Source: Thiotrichaceae bacterium
Lineage (GTDB): Bacteria > Pseudomonadota > Gammaproteobacteria > Thiotrichales > Thiotrichaceae
NCBI GenBank assembly: GCA_026992705.1
Contig: JALWYT010000097.1
Span: 1-7,352 of the forward strand
Direction of reading: 5' to 3'
Length of the DNA: 7,352 nucleotides
The position numbers and the translations under genes are program-made. This document shows, piece by piece, positions 1 through 5,377 of the stretch. The notes beneath the pieces were generated by a model, which saw only the letters and a program-made list of their open reading frames with translations, did not search any database and was not told the DNA's origin. The first letter of the stretch is position 1. Every line of letters begins with the position of its first letter.

Positions 1-356
1 TCAATGCCTAGCTCGAGTTGTTGCTCAATAATTTTATTGATCATTTGCACCGATGCTAAAACATCTTCTTGCTTGCTTGAAATATCATCATCAAGATTCA
101 TTGATAAGATGTCATACCATGCTCGCATTTCATAACCGCCATTAATTGTAACGGGGCGAGTCGGGGCATGTGGGAAGATAAAGCGAATATTTGCTTGTTT
201 CGGTAAGTCCAACTCAGGGACAATTGGGACAAAATCATGACCATCGGCTCCTAGTCCATGAAGCCAGATAACGACACGATCTACCTCGGGGGAAGTTTCG
301 ATTATTTCCATATCCAATGACACCATTCCTTGTGCTTTTTGTGATAACTGTTTCAT
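1..356 (-). CDS. Carboxylesterase/phospholipase-family alpha/beta hydrolase, N-terminal part
   Basis: The visible 118 residues start MKQLSQKAQGMVSLDMEI and match the PF02230 family of soluble carboxylesterases, lysophospholipases and acyl-protein thioesterases (EstB/YpfH type). Visible signatures are HGLGADGHDF at residues 33-42, which builds the oxyanion-hole strand and turn, FPHAPTRPVT at 61-70, and the GGYEMRAWYDI segment at 73-83. The nucleophile motif (GFSQGG type, expected near residues 115-125) and the Asp and His of the triad lie beyond the left edge, so activity cannot be judged. The ATG at 354-356 is the start because an in-frame TGA lies 9 nt upstream; a weak purine-rich TGAGA (361-365) serves as ribosome binding site. 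There is no signal peptide, so it is probably cytoplasmic and acts on short-chain or lysophospholipid-like esters; the substrate is unknown. It is divergent from the lptM-lysA operon. Confidence 0.9.
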   Translation of the reverse strand, partial: MKQLSQKAQGMVSLDMEIIETSPEVDRVVIWLHGLGADGHDFVPIVPELDLPKQANIRFIFPHAPTRPVTINGGYEMRAWYDILSMNLDDDISSKQEDVLASVQMINKIIEQQLELGI

Positions 357-374
357 AACATCTCATTTTGTCAG

Positions 375-400
375 AAAAACGGTATTTAATATCCTACCGC
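375..400 (-). terminator. Terminator-like hairpin in esterase leader (possible attenuator)
   Basis: On the minus strand CGGTA (399-395) pairs with TACCG (384-380) across a 10-nt loop. A flanking G-U wobble is possible, and five T's (379-375) follow immediately. The shape is that of an intrinsic terminator, but the stem is short and the loop large, so strength is doubtful. It ends about 19 nt before the esterase start codon and downstream of the candidate promoter at 436-464, so it could act as a leaky attenuator or end a short leader RNA. It could also be chance. Confidence 0.3.
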
Positions 401-435
401 AAAAATGAGAATACCCATAACCAACATCCATTGTT

Positions 436-464
436 AGCATAAAAATAGCTTCTAAAGTTGTCAG
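436..464 (-). promoter_or_regulatory. Candidate sigma70 promoter of the esterase
   Basis: On the minus strand CTGACA (464-459; five of six to TTGACA) is separated by exactly 17 nt from TATGCT (441-436; four of six to TATAAT). This predicts a transcript start near 430 and a leader of roughly 70 nt before the esterase ATG, containing the terminator-like hairpin. The spacer is the left arm of the inverted repeat, so a protein or structure acting on that repeat would affect this promoter. Confidence 0.45.
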
Positions 465-542
465 TGAGGTGATAATGGCGTAGCTGATAGGGTAATTTTC
501 TGAATCAACTTTAGAAGCTATTACACAGCATTTTTGTATGCT
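436..542. repeat. Large imperfect inverted repeat with a perfect 17-bp core
   Basis: The core arms AATAGCTTCTAAAGTTG (444-460) and its exact reverse complement (506-522) are separated by 45 nt. Symmetry continues inward: TCAG (461-464) matches CTGA (500-503) after a two-base bulge. It also continues outward: AGCATA (436-441) matches TATGCT (537-542), with about 12 extra bases in the right arm. The extra bases are part of a small hairpin. The whole is about 107 bp. It could be a small non-autonomous element with terminal inverted repeats, a dispersed palindromic repeat, or a cruciform regulatory region between divergent genes. I see no clear target-site duplication; short direct repeats (TTAGCAT at 434-440 and 557-563) may be coincidence. 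Confidence 0.7.
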
Positions 543-544
543 GT
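525..544. repeat. Short hairpin ACAGCAT/ATGCTGT
   Basis: A perfect 7-bp inverted repeat (525-531 and 538-544) with a 6-nt T-rich loop sits at the right end of the larger repeat. No T-run follows on either strand, so it is not a typical intrinsic terminator. Its bases largely account for the extra sequence in the right arm of the larger repeat. Confidence 0.5.
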
Positions 545-566
545 ATTCACTCAGACTTAGCATTTA

Positions 567-595
567 TTGAACAGTTCAGAATAATTACATATTGT
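567..595 (+). promoter_or_regulatory. Candidate promoter of the lptM-lysA operon with palindrome over -35
   Basis: TTGAAC (567-572) lies 17 nt before TATTGT (590-595), each four of six to the sigma70 consensus. The palindrome TGAAC-A-GTTCA (568-578) overlaps the -35 element and could be an operator half-site pair. A second possible -10, TATACT (616-621), has only weak -35 matches (TTGTCG at 595-600, 15-nt spacing; TTGTTG at 592-597, 18-nt). Either would give a leader of about 85-110 nt upstream of lptM. This is consensus matching only. Confidence 0.3.
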
Positions 596-637
596 TGTCG
601 TAATAGATAAACGCTTATACTTGCAGGCGATTTATAT

Positions 638-668
638 GTAAAGGTAATGAGTGATTGATTACCTTTGC
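638..668 (+). promoter_or_regulatory. 9-bp-stem hairpin / operator-like dyad in the lptM leader
   Basis: AAAGGTAAT (640-648) and ATTACCTTT (658-666) are perfect reverse complements around a 9-nt loop. In RNA the stem extends by a U-G wobble (639/667) and a G-C pair (638/668). It lies about 45 nt upstream of the lptM start and downstream of both promoter candidates. It could be a leader-RNA stem-loop or a dyad bound by a dimeric regulator. No T-run follows on the plus strand, so it is not a conventional terminator. Confidence 0.5.
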
Positions 669-712
669 TATTTAACGATTATTATCTTATTACATTTCAA
701 CAAGGCGATATC

Positions 713-898
713 ATGTGTAAATGCTGGGCACAATGGCTATTGATTGCCATTATCTTTGTTTTTTCTATTATGACACTCTTCACTGTCAGCGGTTGTGGCG
801 TTAAAGGGTCTTTATATCTTCCTGATGACGATAAAGCCAAGCACGAGAAACCACAAAAGCAATCAGAAGATAAAATTAAAGAATCAGCCAGAGAATAA
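713..898 (+). CDS. lptM: LPS translocon maturation lipoprotein LptM (YifL family)
   Basis: This is a 61-residue lipoprotein. An N-terminal hydrophobic stretch (about residues 8-25) ends in lipobox VSGC, with C28 as the lipidated cysteine. The signature GCGVKGSLYLP follows at 27-37, equivalent to GCGLKGPLYFP of E. coli LptM. The tail is charged and disordered (Lys/Glu/Asp/Gln-rich). The family is known to bind the LptD/LptE outer-membrane LPS translocon and help LptD acquire its native disulfides. I chose ATG 713 over the ATG at 665 because AAGG (702-705) is well placed 7 nt ahead of it and because starting there gives a normal signal-peptide length; the earlier start would add 16 residues without a ribosome binding site. 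Two extra cysteines (C2, C4) precede the membrane stretch, which is unusual. lysA begins 2 nt after the stop, the usual partner in many gammaproteobacteria. Confidence 0.88.
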   Translation: MCKCWAQWLLIAIIFVFSIMTLFTVSGCGVKGSLYLPDDDKAKHEKPQKQSEDKIKESARE

Positions 899-900
899 CA

Positions 901-2148
901 ATGGATTATTTTGACTACAAAGGCGACCAGCTTTACTCGGAAGATATTGCGGTTGCAGATATTGCAAATGATTATGGCACGCCTTGCTATATTTATTCAC
1001 GAGCGACATTAGAACGCCATTGGCACGCTTTTAATGATGCCTTTGGCAAGCAGCCACACCTTGTTTGCTATGCGGTTAAAGCCAATTCCAATATCGGTAT
1101 TCTAAACCTTTTTGCCAAACTTGGCTCAGGCTTTGATGTGGTCTCAATTGGTGAAATTGAGCGAGTGATACGAGCAGGCGGCGACCCCAGTAAAATCGTT
1201 TTCTCTGGTGTAGGGAAAAAAGCTAATGAAATGCAGCGAGCATTACAGTTAGGCATTCACTGCTTTAATGTCGAATCTGAAGCTGAGCTTGAACGGCTTA
1301 ATCAAGTCGCTGGTGAAATGGGAAAAACTGCCCCTGTTTCTATCCGCGTGAATCCCGATGTCGATGCCAAAACACATCCTTATATTTCAACCGGCTTAAA
1401 GGATAATAAATTTGGTATTAGCTACGATGCTGCTGAAACCATCTACCTAAAAGCTCACGCAATGCAACATCTCGATGTGATTGGCATTGATTGTCATATC
1501 GGCTCACAACTAACGGAAGTCGAACCCTTTATTGATGCCCTTGAGCGTATTTTGCTATTGGCGGATAAATTAAAAGCCCAAGGCATAAACATCCGACATT
1601 TGGATATTGGCGGTGGCTTAGGTGTGCAATATAAAGATGAAACGCCGCCTCTGCCTTCTGATTACACCGAGCGTTTATTTGCTAATGACAAACTAAAAGA
1701 CTACGAAATTATTATTGAACCGGGGCGGGCGATTGCTGCTAATGCGGGTATTTTAGTAACAGAAGTGGAATACCTAAAACACCATGAGCATAAAAACTTC
1801 GCCATTGTTGATGCCGCGATGAATGATCTCGTTCGCCCTTCGCTTTATCAAGCATGGCAAAATATTATTCCCGTTAATAAACACTCAACGGCTGAGAAGC
1901 AGGTTTATGATATTGTCGGTCCTATCTGTGAAACAGGCGACTTTCTCGGCAAAGAACGCGAATTAGCCATACAAGCAGGCGATTTACTAGCAGTGCGTTC
2001 ATCGGGAGCTTATGGTTTTACCATGTCATCCAATTACAATTCACGCCCTAGGGTTGTTGAAATATTGGTCGATGGCAGTAATATTCACGTTATTCGCAAA
2101 CGTGAAAGCATTGATGATTTAATGCTTGGTGAGTCTATTATTGATTAA
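901..2148 (+). CDS. lysA: Diaminopimelate decarboxylase
   Basis: LysA catalyses PLP-dependent decarboxylation of meso-2,6-diaminopimelate to L-lysine, the last step of the pathway, in the cytoplasm. The 415-residue length is normal for the family. The fold-III alanine-racemase-like barrel carries the PLP lysine K60 in CYAVKANSN (56-64), the HIGSQ motif at 199-203, the phosphate-binding GGGLG at 237-241, and EPGR at 273-276. The C-terminal beta domain supplies ICETGD (342-347; C343 is the active-site cysteine contributed across the dimer) and GAYGFTMSSNYNSRPR (369-384; Y371 contacts PLP). All key residues are present. It starts 2 nt after lptM at a TAACAATG junction, so coupling is likely. The next gene is a cytochrome rather than the dapF often found here. 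Homologous carboxynorspermidine and ornithine decarboxylases are unlikely because the motifs and length fit LysA. Confidence 0.97.
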   Translation: MDYFDYKGDQLYSEDIAVADIANDYGTPCYIYSRATLERHWHAFNDAFGKQPHLVCYAVKANSNIGILNLFAKLGSGFDVVSIGEIERVIRAGGDPSKIVFSGVGKKANEMQRALQLGIHCFNVESEAELERLNQVAGEMGKTAPVSIRVNPDVDAKTHPYISTGLKDNKFGISYDAAETIYLKAHAMQHLDVIGIDCHIGSQLTEVEPFIDALERILLLADKLKAQGINIRHLDIGGGLGVQYKDETPPLPSDYTERLFANDKLKDYEIIIEPGRAIAANAGILVTEVEYLKHHEHKNFAIVDAAMNDLVRPSLYQAWQNIIPVNKHSTAEKQVYDIVGPICETGDFLGKERELAIQAGDLLAVRSSGAYGFTMSSNYNSRPRVVEILVDGSNIHVIRKRESIDDLMLGESIID

Positions 2149-2166
2149 TATTAAGGATACAATAAA

Positions 2167-2532
2167 ATGAAAAAGCAACTTTTAAGCCTATTTGTAAGCA
2201 CCCTGTTACTTACGGGTTGTGGTGATAAAACAGATATATCGAACCAAACAAAGCCGATAACCGAAACTACCCCTACTACAACCCAACAAGCTCCAGAGAA
2301 AGAGAAAACACAAGCTAAAGGTAATGAACATACAGGTGAAAGCCTCGTTAAGATACACTGTACCCGTTGCCATTATTCTGAAGTCTATACCCGAGCCGAT
2401 CGTAAAATTACCTCGTTAGATGGTTTAACCAAGCAAGTCCGAATGTGTGAAACGCAGCTCAATACGCAACTTTTCCCTGAGGATGAAGCAAAAATTGTAA
2501 AATACTTAAACGAAACTTATTACAAATTCTAA
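2167..2532 (+). CDS. Small monoheme cytochrome c lipoprotein
   Basis: The 121-residue product has a signal peptide (residues 2-17) ending in lipobox LLTGC with C18 as the predicted lipidated residue. A low-complexity linker rich in Thr, Pro, Gln and Lys (about 22-55) is followed by a compact heme domain. One CXXCH motif, CTRCH at 65-69, binds heme c with H69 as the proximal ligand. M93 is the only Met after the motif and there is no later His, so M93 is the natural candidate for the distal ligand. C94 is an additional cysteine. The C-terminal helix ends YLNETYYKF. The shape implies a periplasmic, membrane-anchored electron carrier, but donor and acceptor are unknown. A strong ribosome binding site, AAGGA (2153-2157), lies 9 nt before the ATG. 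It lies 18 nt after lysA and 2 nt before fmt, so it appears co-transcribed with housekeeping genes that have no obvious link to respiration. The heme and lipoprotein calls are firm; no specific family name is offered. Confidence 0.88.
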   Translation: MKKQLLSLFVSTLLLTGCGDKTDISNQTKPITETTPTTTQQAPEKEKTQAKGNEHTGESLVKIHCTRCHYSEVYTRADRKITSLDGLTKQVRMCETQLNTQLFPEDEAKIVKYLNETYYKF

Positions 2533-2534
2533 CA

Positions 2535-3476
2535 ATGTCCAAAAAACTAAAAATTATTTACGCAGGCACACCTGATTTTTCCGTGCCTGCTTTACAAGCA
2601 TTAATTGATTCTGAGCATGAAGTCGTCGCGGTTTATACGCAACCTGATCGTCCTGCGGGGCGTGGTCGGAAAATTCGTTTTGGACCTGTAAAACAGCTTG
2701 CAGTTGACCACGATATTCCTGTTGAGCAAACCACTACCTTAAAAACCGACGAAGCCCAGCAAACACTCAAAGAATATCAGCCTGATTTAATGGTGGTTGC
2801 TGCTTACAGTTTGATTTTGCCGCAAGCTGTTTTAGATATTCCCATTTATGGCTGTTTGAATATTCACGCCTCATTATTACCCCGTTGGCGTGGAGCTGCA
2901 CCGATTCAGCGGGCAATACAAGCAGGTGATACTGAAACAGGGGTAACGATTATGCAAATGGCAGCAGGCTTAGACACGGGCGACATGCTGCATAAAATCC
3001 ACCTGCCGATTACAGCAAATGATGGCGGGCAGAGCATCCACGACAAGCTCGCAGAGGCTGGAGCCAAAGGCTTGATGACCGTTATTGAGCAGCTATTAAA
3101 TAATGAACTCCAGCCTGAAGTACAAGATGATAATTTAGCGACTTATGCCCATAAACTCAGCAAAGCTGAGGGTGAAATTGATTGGACAAAACCCGCCAAA
3201 GAAATTGATTGTTTAATTCGTGCTTTTGATGCGTGGCCAACGGCTTATACCCTATATCGCGGTAAGCCATTAAAACTCCTTGCCTCTCAAGTGATTGATA
3301 ACACTAGCCAAGCCGCAGCAGGTGACGTTATCCATGAAAGCAAGGCAGGTATTGATATTGCTGCAGGGGAGGGGGCGGTACGCATTACTCGCTTACAAAT
3401 GCCGGGGGGTAAGAAACTGGCAGCGAGCGATTTCCTCAATGCTCGTTCTTTATTGTCTGAGACGTTTCCCAATTAA
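2535..3476 (+). CDS. fmt: Methionyl-tRNA formyltransferase
   Basis: Fmt transfers a formyl group from 10-formyltetrahydrofolate to Met-tRNA(fMet), enabling bacterial translation initiation. The 313-residue length is typical. The Rossmann-type N-terminal domain begins IIYAGTPDFSVPAL (7-20) and has TQPDRPAGRGRK (35-46), the loop region involved in initiator tRNA recognition. The catalytic set is N109, H111 and D147, in LNIHASLLPRWRGAAP (108-123) and GLDTGD (145-150), equivalent to N108, H110 and D146 of E. coli. SKAEGEIDW (209-217) leads into the C-terminal OB-like tRNA-binding domain (about 210-313). The start lies 2 nt after the cytochrome stop with no clear Shine-Dalgarno sequence, so translation probably depends on coupling. 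The peptide deformylase gene def, the usual upstream partner, is absent here. Nothing appears broken. Confidence 0.97.
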   Translation: MSKKLKIIYAGTPDFSVPALQALIDSEHEVVAVYTQPDRPAGRGRKIRFGPVKQLAVDHDIPVEQTTTLKTDEAQQTLKEYQPDLMVVAAYSLILPQAVLDIPIYGCLNIHASLLPRWRGAAPIQRAIQAGDTETGVTIMQMAAGLDTGDMLHKIHLPITANDGGQSIHDKLAEAGAKGLMTVIEQLLNNELQPEVQDDNLATYAHKLSKAEGEIDWTKPAKEIDCLIRAFDAWPTAYTLYRGKPLKLLASQVIDNTSQAAAGDVIHESKAGIDIAAGEGAVRITRLQMPGGKKLAASDFLNARSLLSETFPN

Positions 3477-3479
3477 ACC

Positions 3480-4775
3480 ATGCTAGGCTCTAACCCCCGC
3501 CATATTGCAACACTTTCCTTATTACGCGTGATTTATCAGGGTGAATCCTTATCGGATGTTTTACAAGCTGAGCCTGTGCAAAAGTCCGATGACAAAGCCT
3601 TTATTCAAGACCTCTGCTTTGGCAGTTTGCGGCATTTTGAGCTGATTAATGCCTTGCTGGATCAGCTCTTAGTTAAGCCACTCAAGCATAAAGACAAAGA
3701 CATTGAATGCCTGCTTCGCATCGGCTTGTACCAATTAATTTTCCAACGCACACCTGATCATGCGGCGGTTAATGAAACCGTTGCGGTAACCAAAAAGCTA
3801 AAGAAAAAATGGAGCCGAGCCTTAATCAATGGTATTTTGCGTCATTTTCTACGCGATAAAGACAAGCTACTCAATCATGCTAAAAAAGTCAGCGTTCACG
3901 CCTTGCCAATCTGGTTAATCCGCCGTATCAAACAAGCATGGCGAGATGACTGGAAGCAAATCAGCCAAGCCAGTAATCAAAAAGCTCCCATGACGTTGCG
4001 AGTCAATCTGAAACGCTATTCACGCGATGAATATTTGCAGAAGCTTGCTGCTGTTAATATTCCTGCCCACAAAGTTGAGCCAGTCAATACGGCGATTCAA
4101 TTAGAGCAGCCTGTCAATGTTTATGAATTACCTGAATTTGAATCAGGTGCAGTTTCGGTTCAAGACAGTGCCGCCCAACTTGCGGCGGGTTTATTAGCTT
4201 GCCAAAACGGGATGCGAGTGCTTGATGCTTGTGCTGCACCCGGCGGCAAAACAGGGCATATTCTTGAAACCGCAGGCTCGCTTGAATTAATCGCTGTTGA
4301 TCATAAACCCCAGCGTCTCAAATATGTTGAGCAAAATCTACAACGCTTAGGGCAAACGGCAAAGCTTATCACCGCAGATGTTGCGAATGTCGAAACATGG
4401 TGGGATGACGGATTATTTGACCGTATTTTATTAGATGCCCCCTGTTCAGCAACGGGGGTTATTCGTCGTCATCCTGATATTAAAATCCTACGCCAAGAAA
4501 GTGATATTGCCGCCTTGCAACAAACTCAGGCACATATTCTTAAATCCTTATGGGCATTATTAAAAACGGGTGGCAAACTGCTTTATGCGACCTGTTCTAT
4601 ACTCCCTGAAGAAAATGAAATGCAAATTGCAGAATTTTTAACACAACAAAAAGATGCAAAACTTTGTATGATAGAAGCAAATTGGGGTAACGCTTGCCAA
4701 TATGGTCGGCAAATACTCACAGGACAAGACAACATGGATGGTTTTTATTACGCCTTATTGGAAAAACAACACTAA
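3480..4775 (+). CDS. rsmB: 16S rRNA (cytosine(967)-C(5))-methyltransferase RsmB
   Basis: RsmB (also Sun or Fmu) uses SAM to methylate C967 of 16S rRNA in the small-subunit head. The 431-residue protein has an N-terminal NusB-like RNA-binding domain (about 1-135, including AFIQDLCFGSLRHF at 40-53 and the conserved HAAVNETV at 94-101) and a C-terminal Rossmann methyltransferase domain. The SAM-binding motif is DACAAPGGKT (249-258). DAPCSATGVIRRHPDIK (319-335) carries the motif IV cysteine C322, and YATCS (369-373) carries the motif VI cysteine C372, the expected nucleophile. Both are intact and correspond to C325 and C375 of E. coli. The ending DGFYYALLEK is typical. It starts 3 nt after fmt, the conserved partner, and its stop overlaps the next start by one base (TAATG). 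Confidence 0.96.
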   Translation: MLGSNPRHIATLSLLRVIYQGESLSDVLQAEPVQKSDDKAFIQDLCFGSLRHFELINALLDQLLVKPLKHKDKDIECLLRIGLYQLIFQRTPDHAAVNETVAVTKKLKKKWSRALINGILRHFLRDKDKLLNHAKKVSVHALPIWLIRRIKQAWRDDWKQISQASNQKAPMTLRVNLKRYSRDEYLQKLAAVNIPAHKVEPVNTAIQLEQPVNVYELPEFESGAVSVQDSAAQLAAGLLACQNGMRVLDACAAPGGKTGHILETAGSLELIAVDHKPQRLKYVEQNLQRLGQTAKLITADVANVETWWDDGLFDRILLDAPCSATGVIRRHPDIKILRQESDIAALQQTQAHILKSLWALLKTGGKLLYATCSILPEENEMQIAEFLTQQKDAKLCMIEANWGNACQYGRQILTGQDNMDGFYYALLEKQH

Positions 4776-5377
4776 TGGCGATTTTTGCGAATACATTAAT
4801 ACGATTAATAATTACAATAAAATCAAACCTAGTGATTTTGTTGACTAGCTTTATCTTGTTATTTACTCCATCGGTGTATGCTGATAAAGGTCGAATCAGT
4901 GTTGAATCATTGAGTATTAAAGAAGCAGGCGAACGTAGCTATATTCTTAATGCGGTATTACGCTACGAACTATCTGATTATCTACGAGATGGATTAAGGG
5001 ATGGGATTAGTATTATCAACGAGATTGATATTCGCTTGGTGAAATCTCGATCATGGTGGCGTGATAAAAAAAAGACAATTAGGAAAATTACTACAAAATT
5101 GCAATATCATGCTTTAAGTCATCACTATCAAGTTATTCAAATGGATACTAACGAACATTGGAATTTTAAAAGCTTAAATACCGCATTACGTAAATTGGGA
5201 ACCTTACGAACTTACCATTTACCTAAATTACCTAAACAAATTGATAATGGTAAATATAAAATTGAAATCTATGTAAGCATCAAACCTGATACGTTTAAAT
5301 TTCCCATGAAAATCCATTCTCTTTTTGTCAATAAATACAAAATAGAAAAATCAGGCGTTACTTGGTCACTACCCTAA
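4775..5377 (+). CDS. Secreted DUF4390-family protein
   Basis: This 200-residue protein has an N-terminal signal peptide: a rather long polar n-region with R10 and K16, a hydrophobic core at 19-31, and a type I cleavage site SVYA-D predicted after A36. The mature part of about 164 residues contains GRISVESLSIKEAG near its N-terminus, an ALRYELSDYLRDGLRDG-like segment around 67-83 (here LRYELSDYLRDGLRDG), a paired WW (SWWRDKK), and a mostly beta-rich remainder ending VTWSLP. These match what I recall of DUF4390 (PF14334), usually encoded between rsmB and an NtrY-like kinase; its function is unknown. The start at 4775 overlaps the rsmB stop and both its own start and stop sit in TAATG overlaps, so translation is coupled to both neighbours. 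An earlier in-frame ATG at 4694 lies inside rsmB and would place 27 polar residues before the signal peptide, so it is rejected. A role as periplasmic partner of the kinase is inference. Confidence 0.85.
   Translation: MAIFANTLIRLIITIKSNLVILLTSFILLFTPSVYADKGRISVESLSIKEAGERSYILNAVLRYELSDYLRDGLRDGISIINEIDIRLVKSRSWWRDKKKTIRKITTKLQYHALSHHYQVIQMDTNEHWNFKSLNTALRKLGTLRTYHLPKLPKQIDNGKYKIEIYVSIKPDTFKFPMKIHSLFVNKYKIEKSGVTWSLP

Larger units (their letters stand above)
357..712. other. Divergent intergenic region with several inverted repeats
   Basis: This is the only stretch over 300 bases without a gene that I can support. It separates the esterase (minus) from lptM (plus) and must hold both promoters. 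In order it contains a terminator-like hairpin in the esterase leader (375-400), a candidate minus promoter (436-464), a large inverted repeat (436-542), a short hairpin (525-544), a palindrome (568-578) over a candidate plus -35 box, and a 9-bp-stem hairpin (638-668) in the lptM leader. A 66-codon minus-strand reading frame at 363-563 has no ribosome binding site or recognisable domain and is built over the inverted repeat, so I do not call it a gene. No tRNA or known riboswitch fold was recognised. Confidence 0.7.

Noticed and set aside
525..544. Short hairpin as an intrinsic terminator
   Set aside because: The stem is AT-balanced and no T-run follows on either strand.
363..563. 66-codon minus-strand reading frame in the intergenic region
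   Set aside because: It has no ribosome binding site, no recognisable domain, lies over the inverted repeat and the candidate esterase promoter and leader hairpin, and has no codon pattern like the real genes.
584..604. ATTAC-N11-GTAAT inverted repeat as a further operator
   Set aside because: Only five matching bases with an 11-nt gap in AT-rich sequence; easily chance.
665..712. Upstream ATG giving a 77-residue LptM
   Set aside because: It adds 16 mostly non-signal-like residues without a ribosome binding site and overlaps the leader hairpin; ATG 713 has AAGG at good spacing and a normal lipoprotein signal length.
1068..1256. Minus-strand frame inside lysA
   Set aside because: It is antisense to the conserved PLP-lysine region of lysA and has no independent support.
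3364..3410. G-rich runs in fmt (including a six-G tract) as a phase-variation switch
   Set aside because: The tract is short, lies in a conserved Pro-Gly-Gly-Lys-Lys coding segment of an important gene, and the frame is intact.
3287..3486. Frames on both strands within the fmt 3' end
   Set aside because: They are shadows of the intact fmt C-terminal domain.
4694..4774. Upstream ATG giving a longer DUF4390 protein
   Set aside because: The extra 27 codons are an out-of-frame shadow of the rsmB C-terminus and would bury the signal peptide; the TAATG start at 4775 fits.
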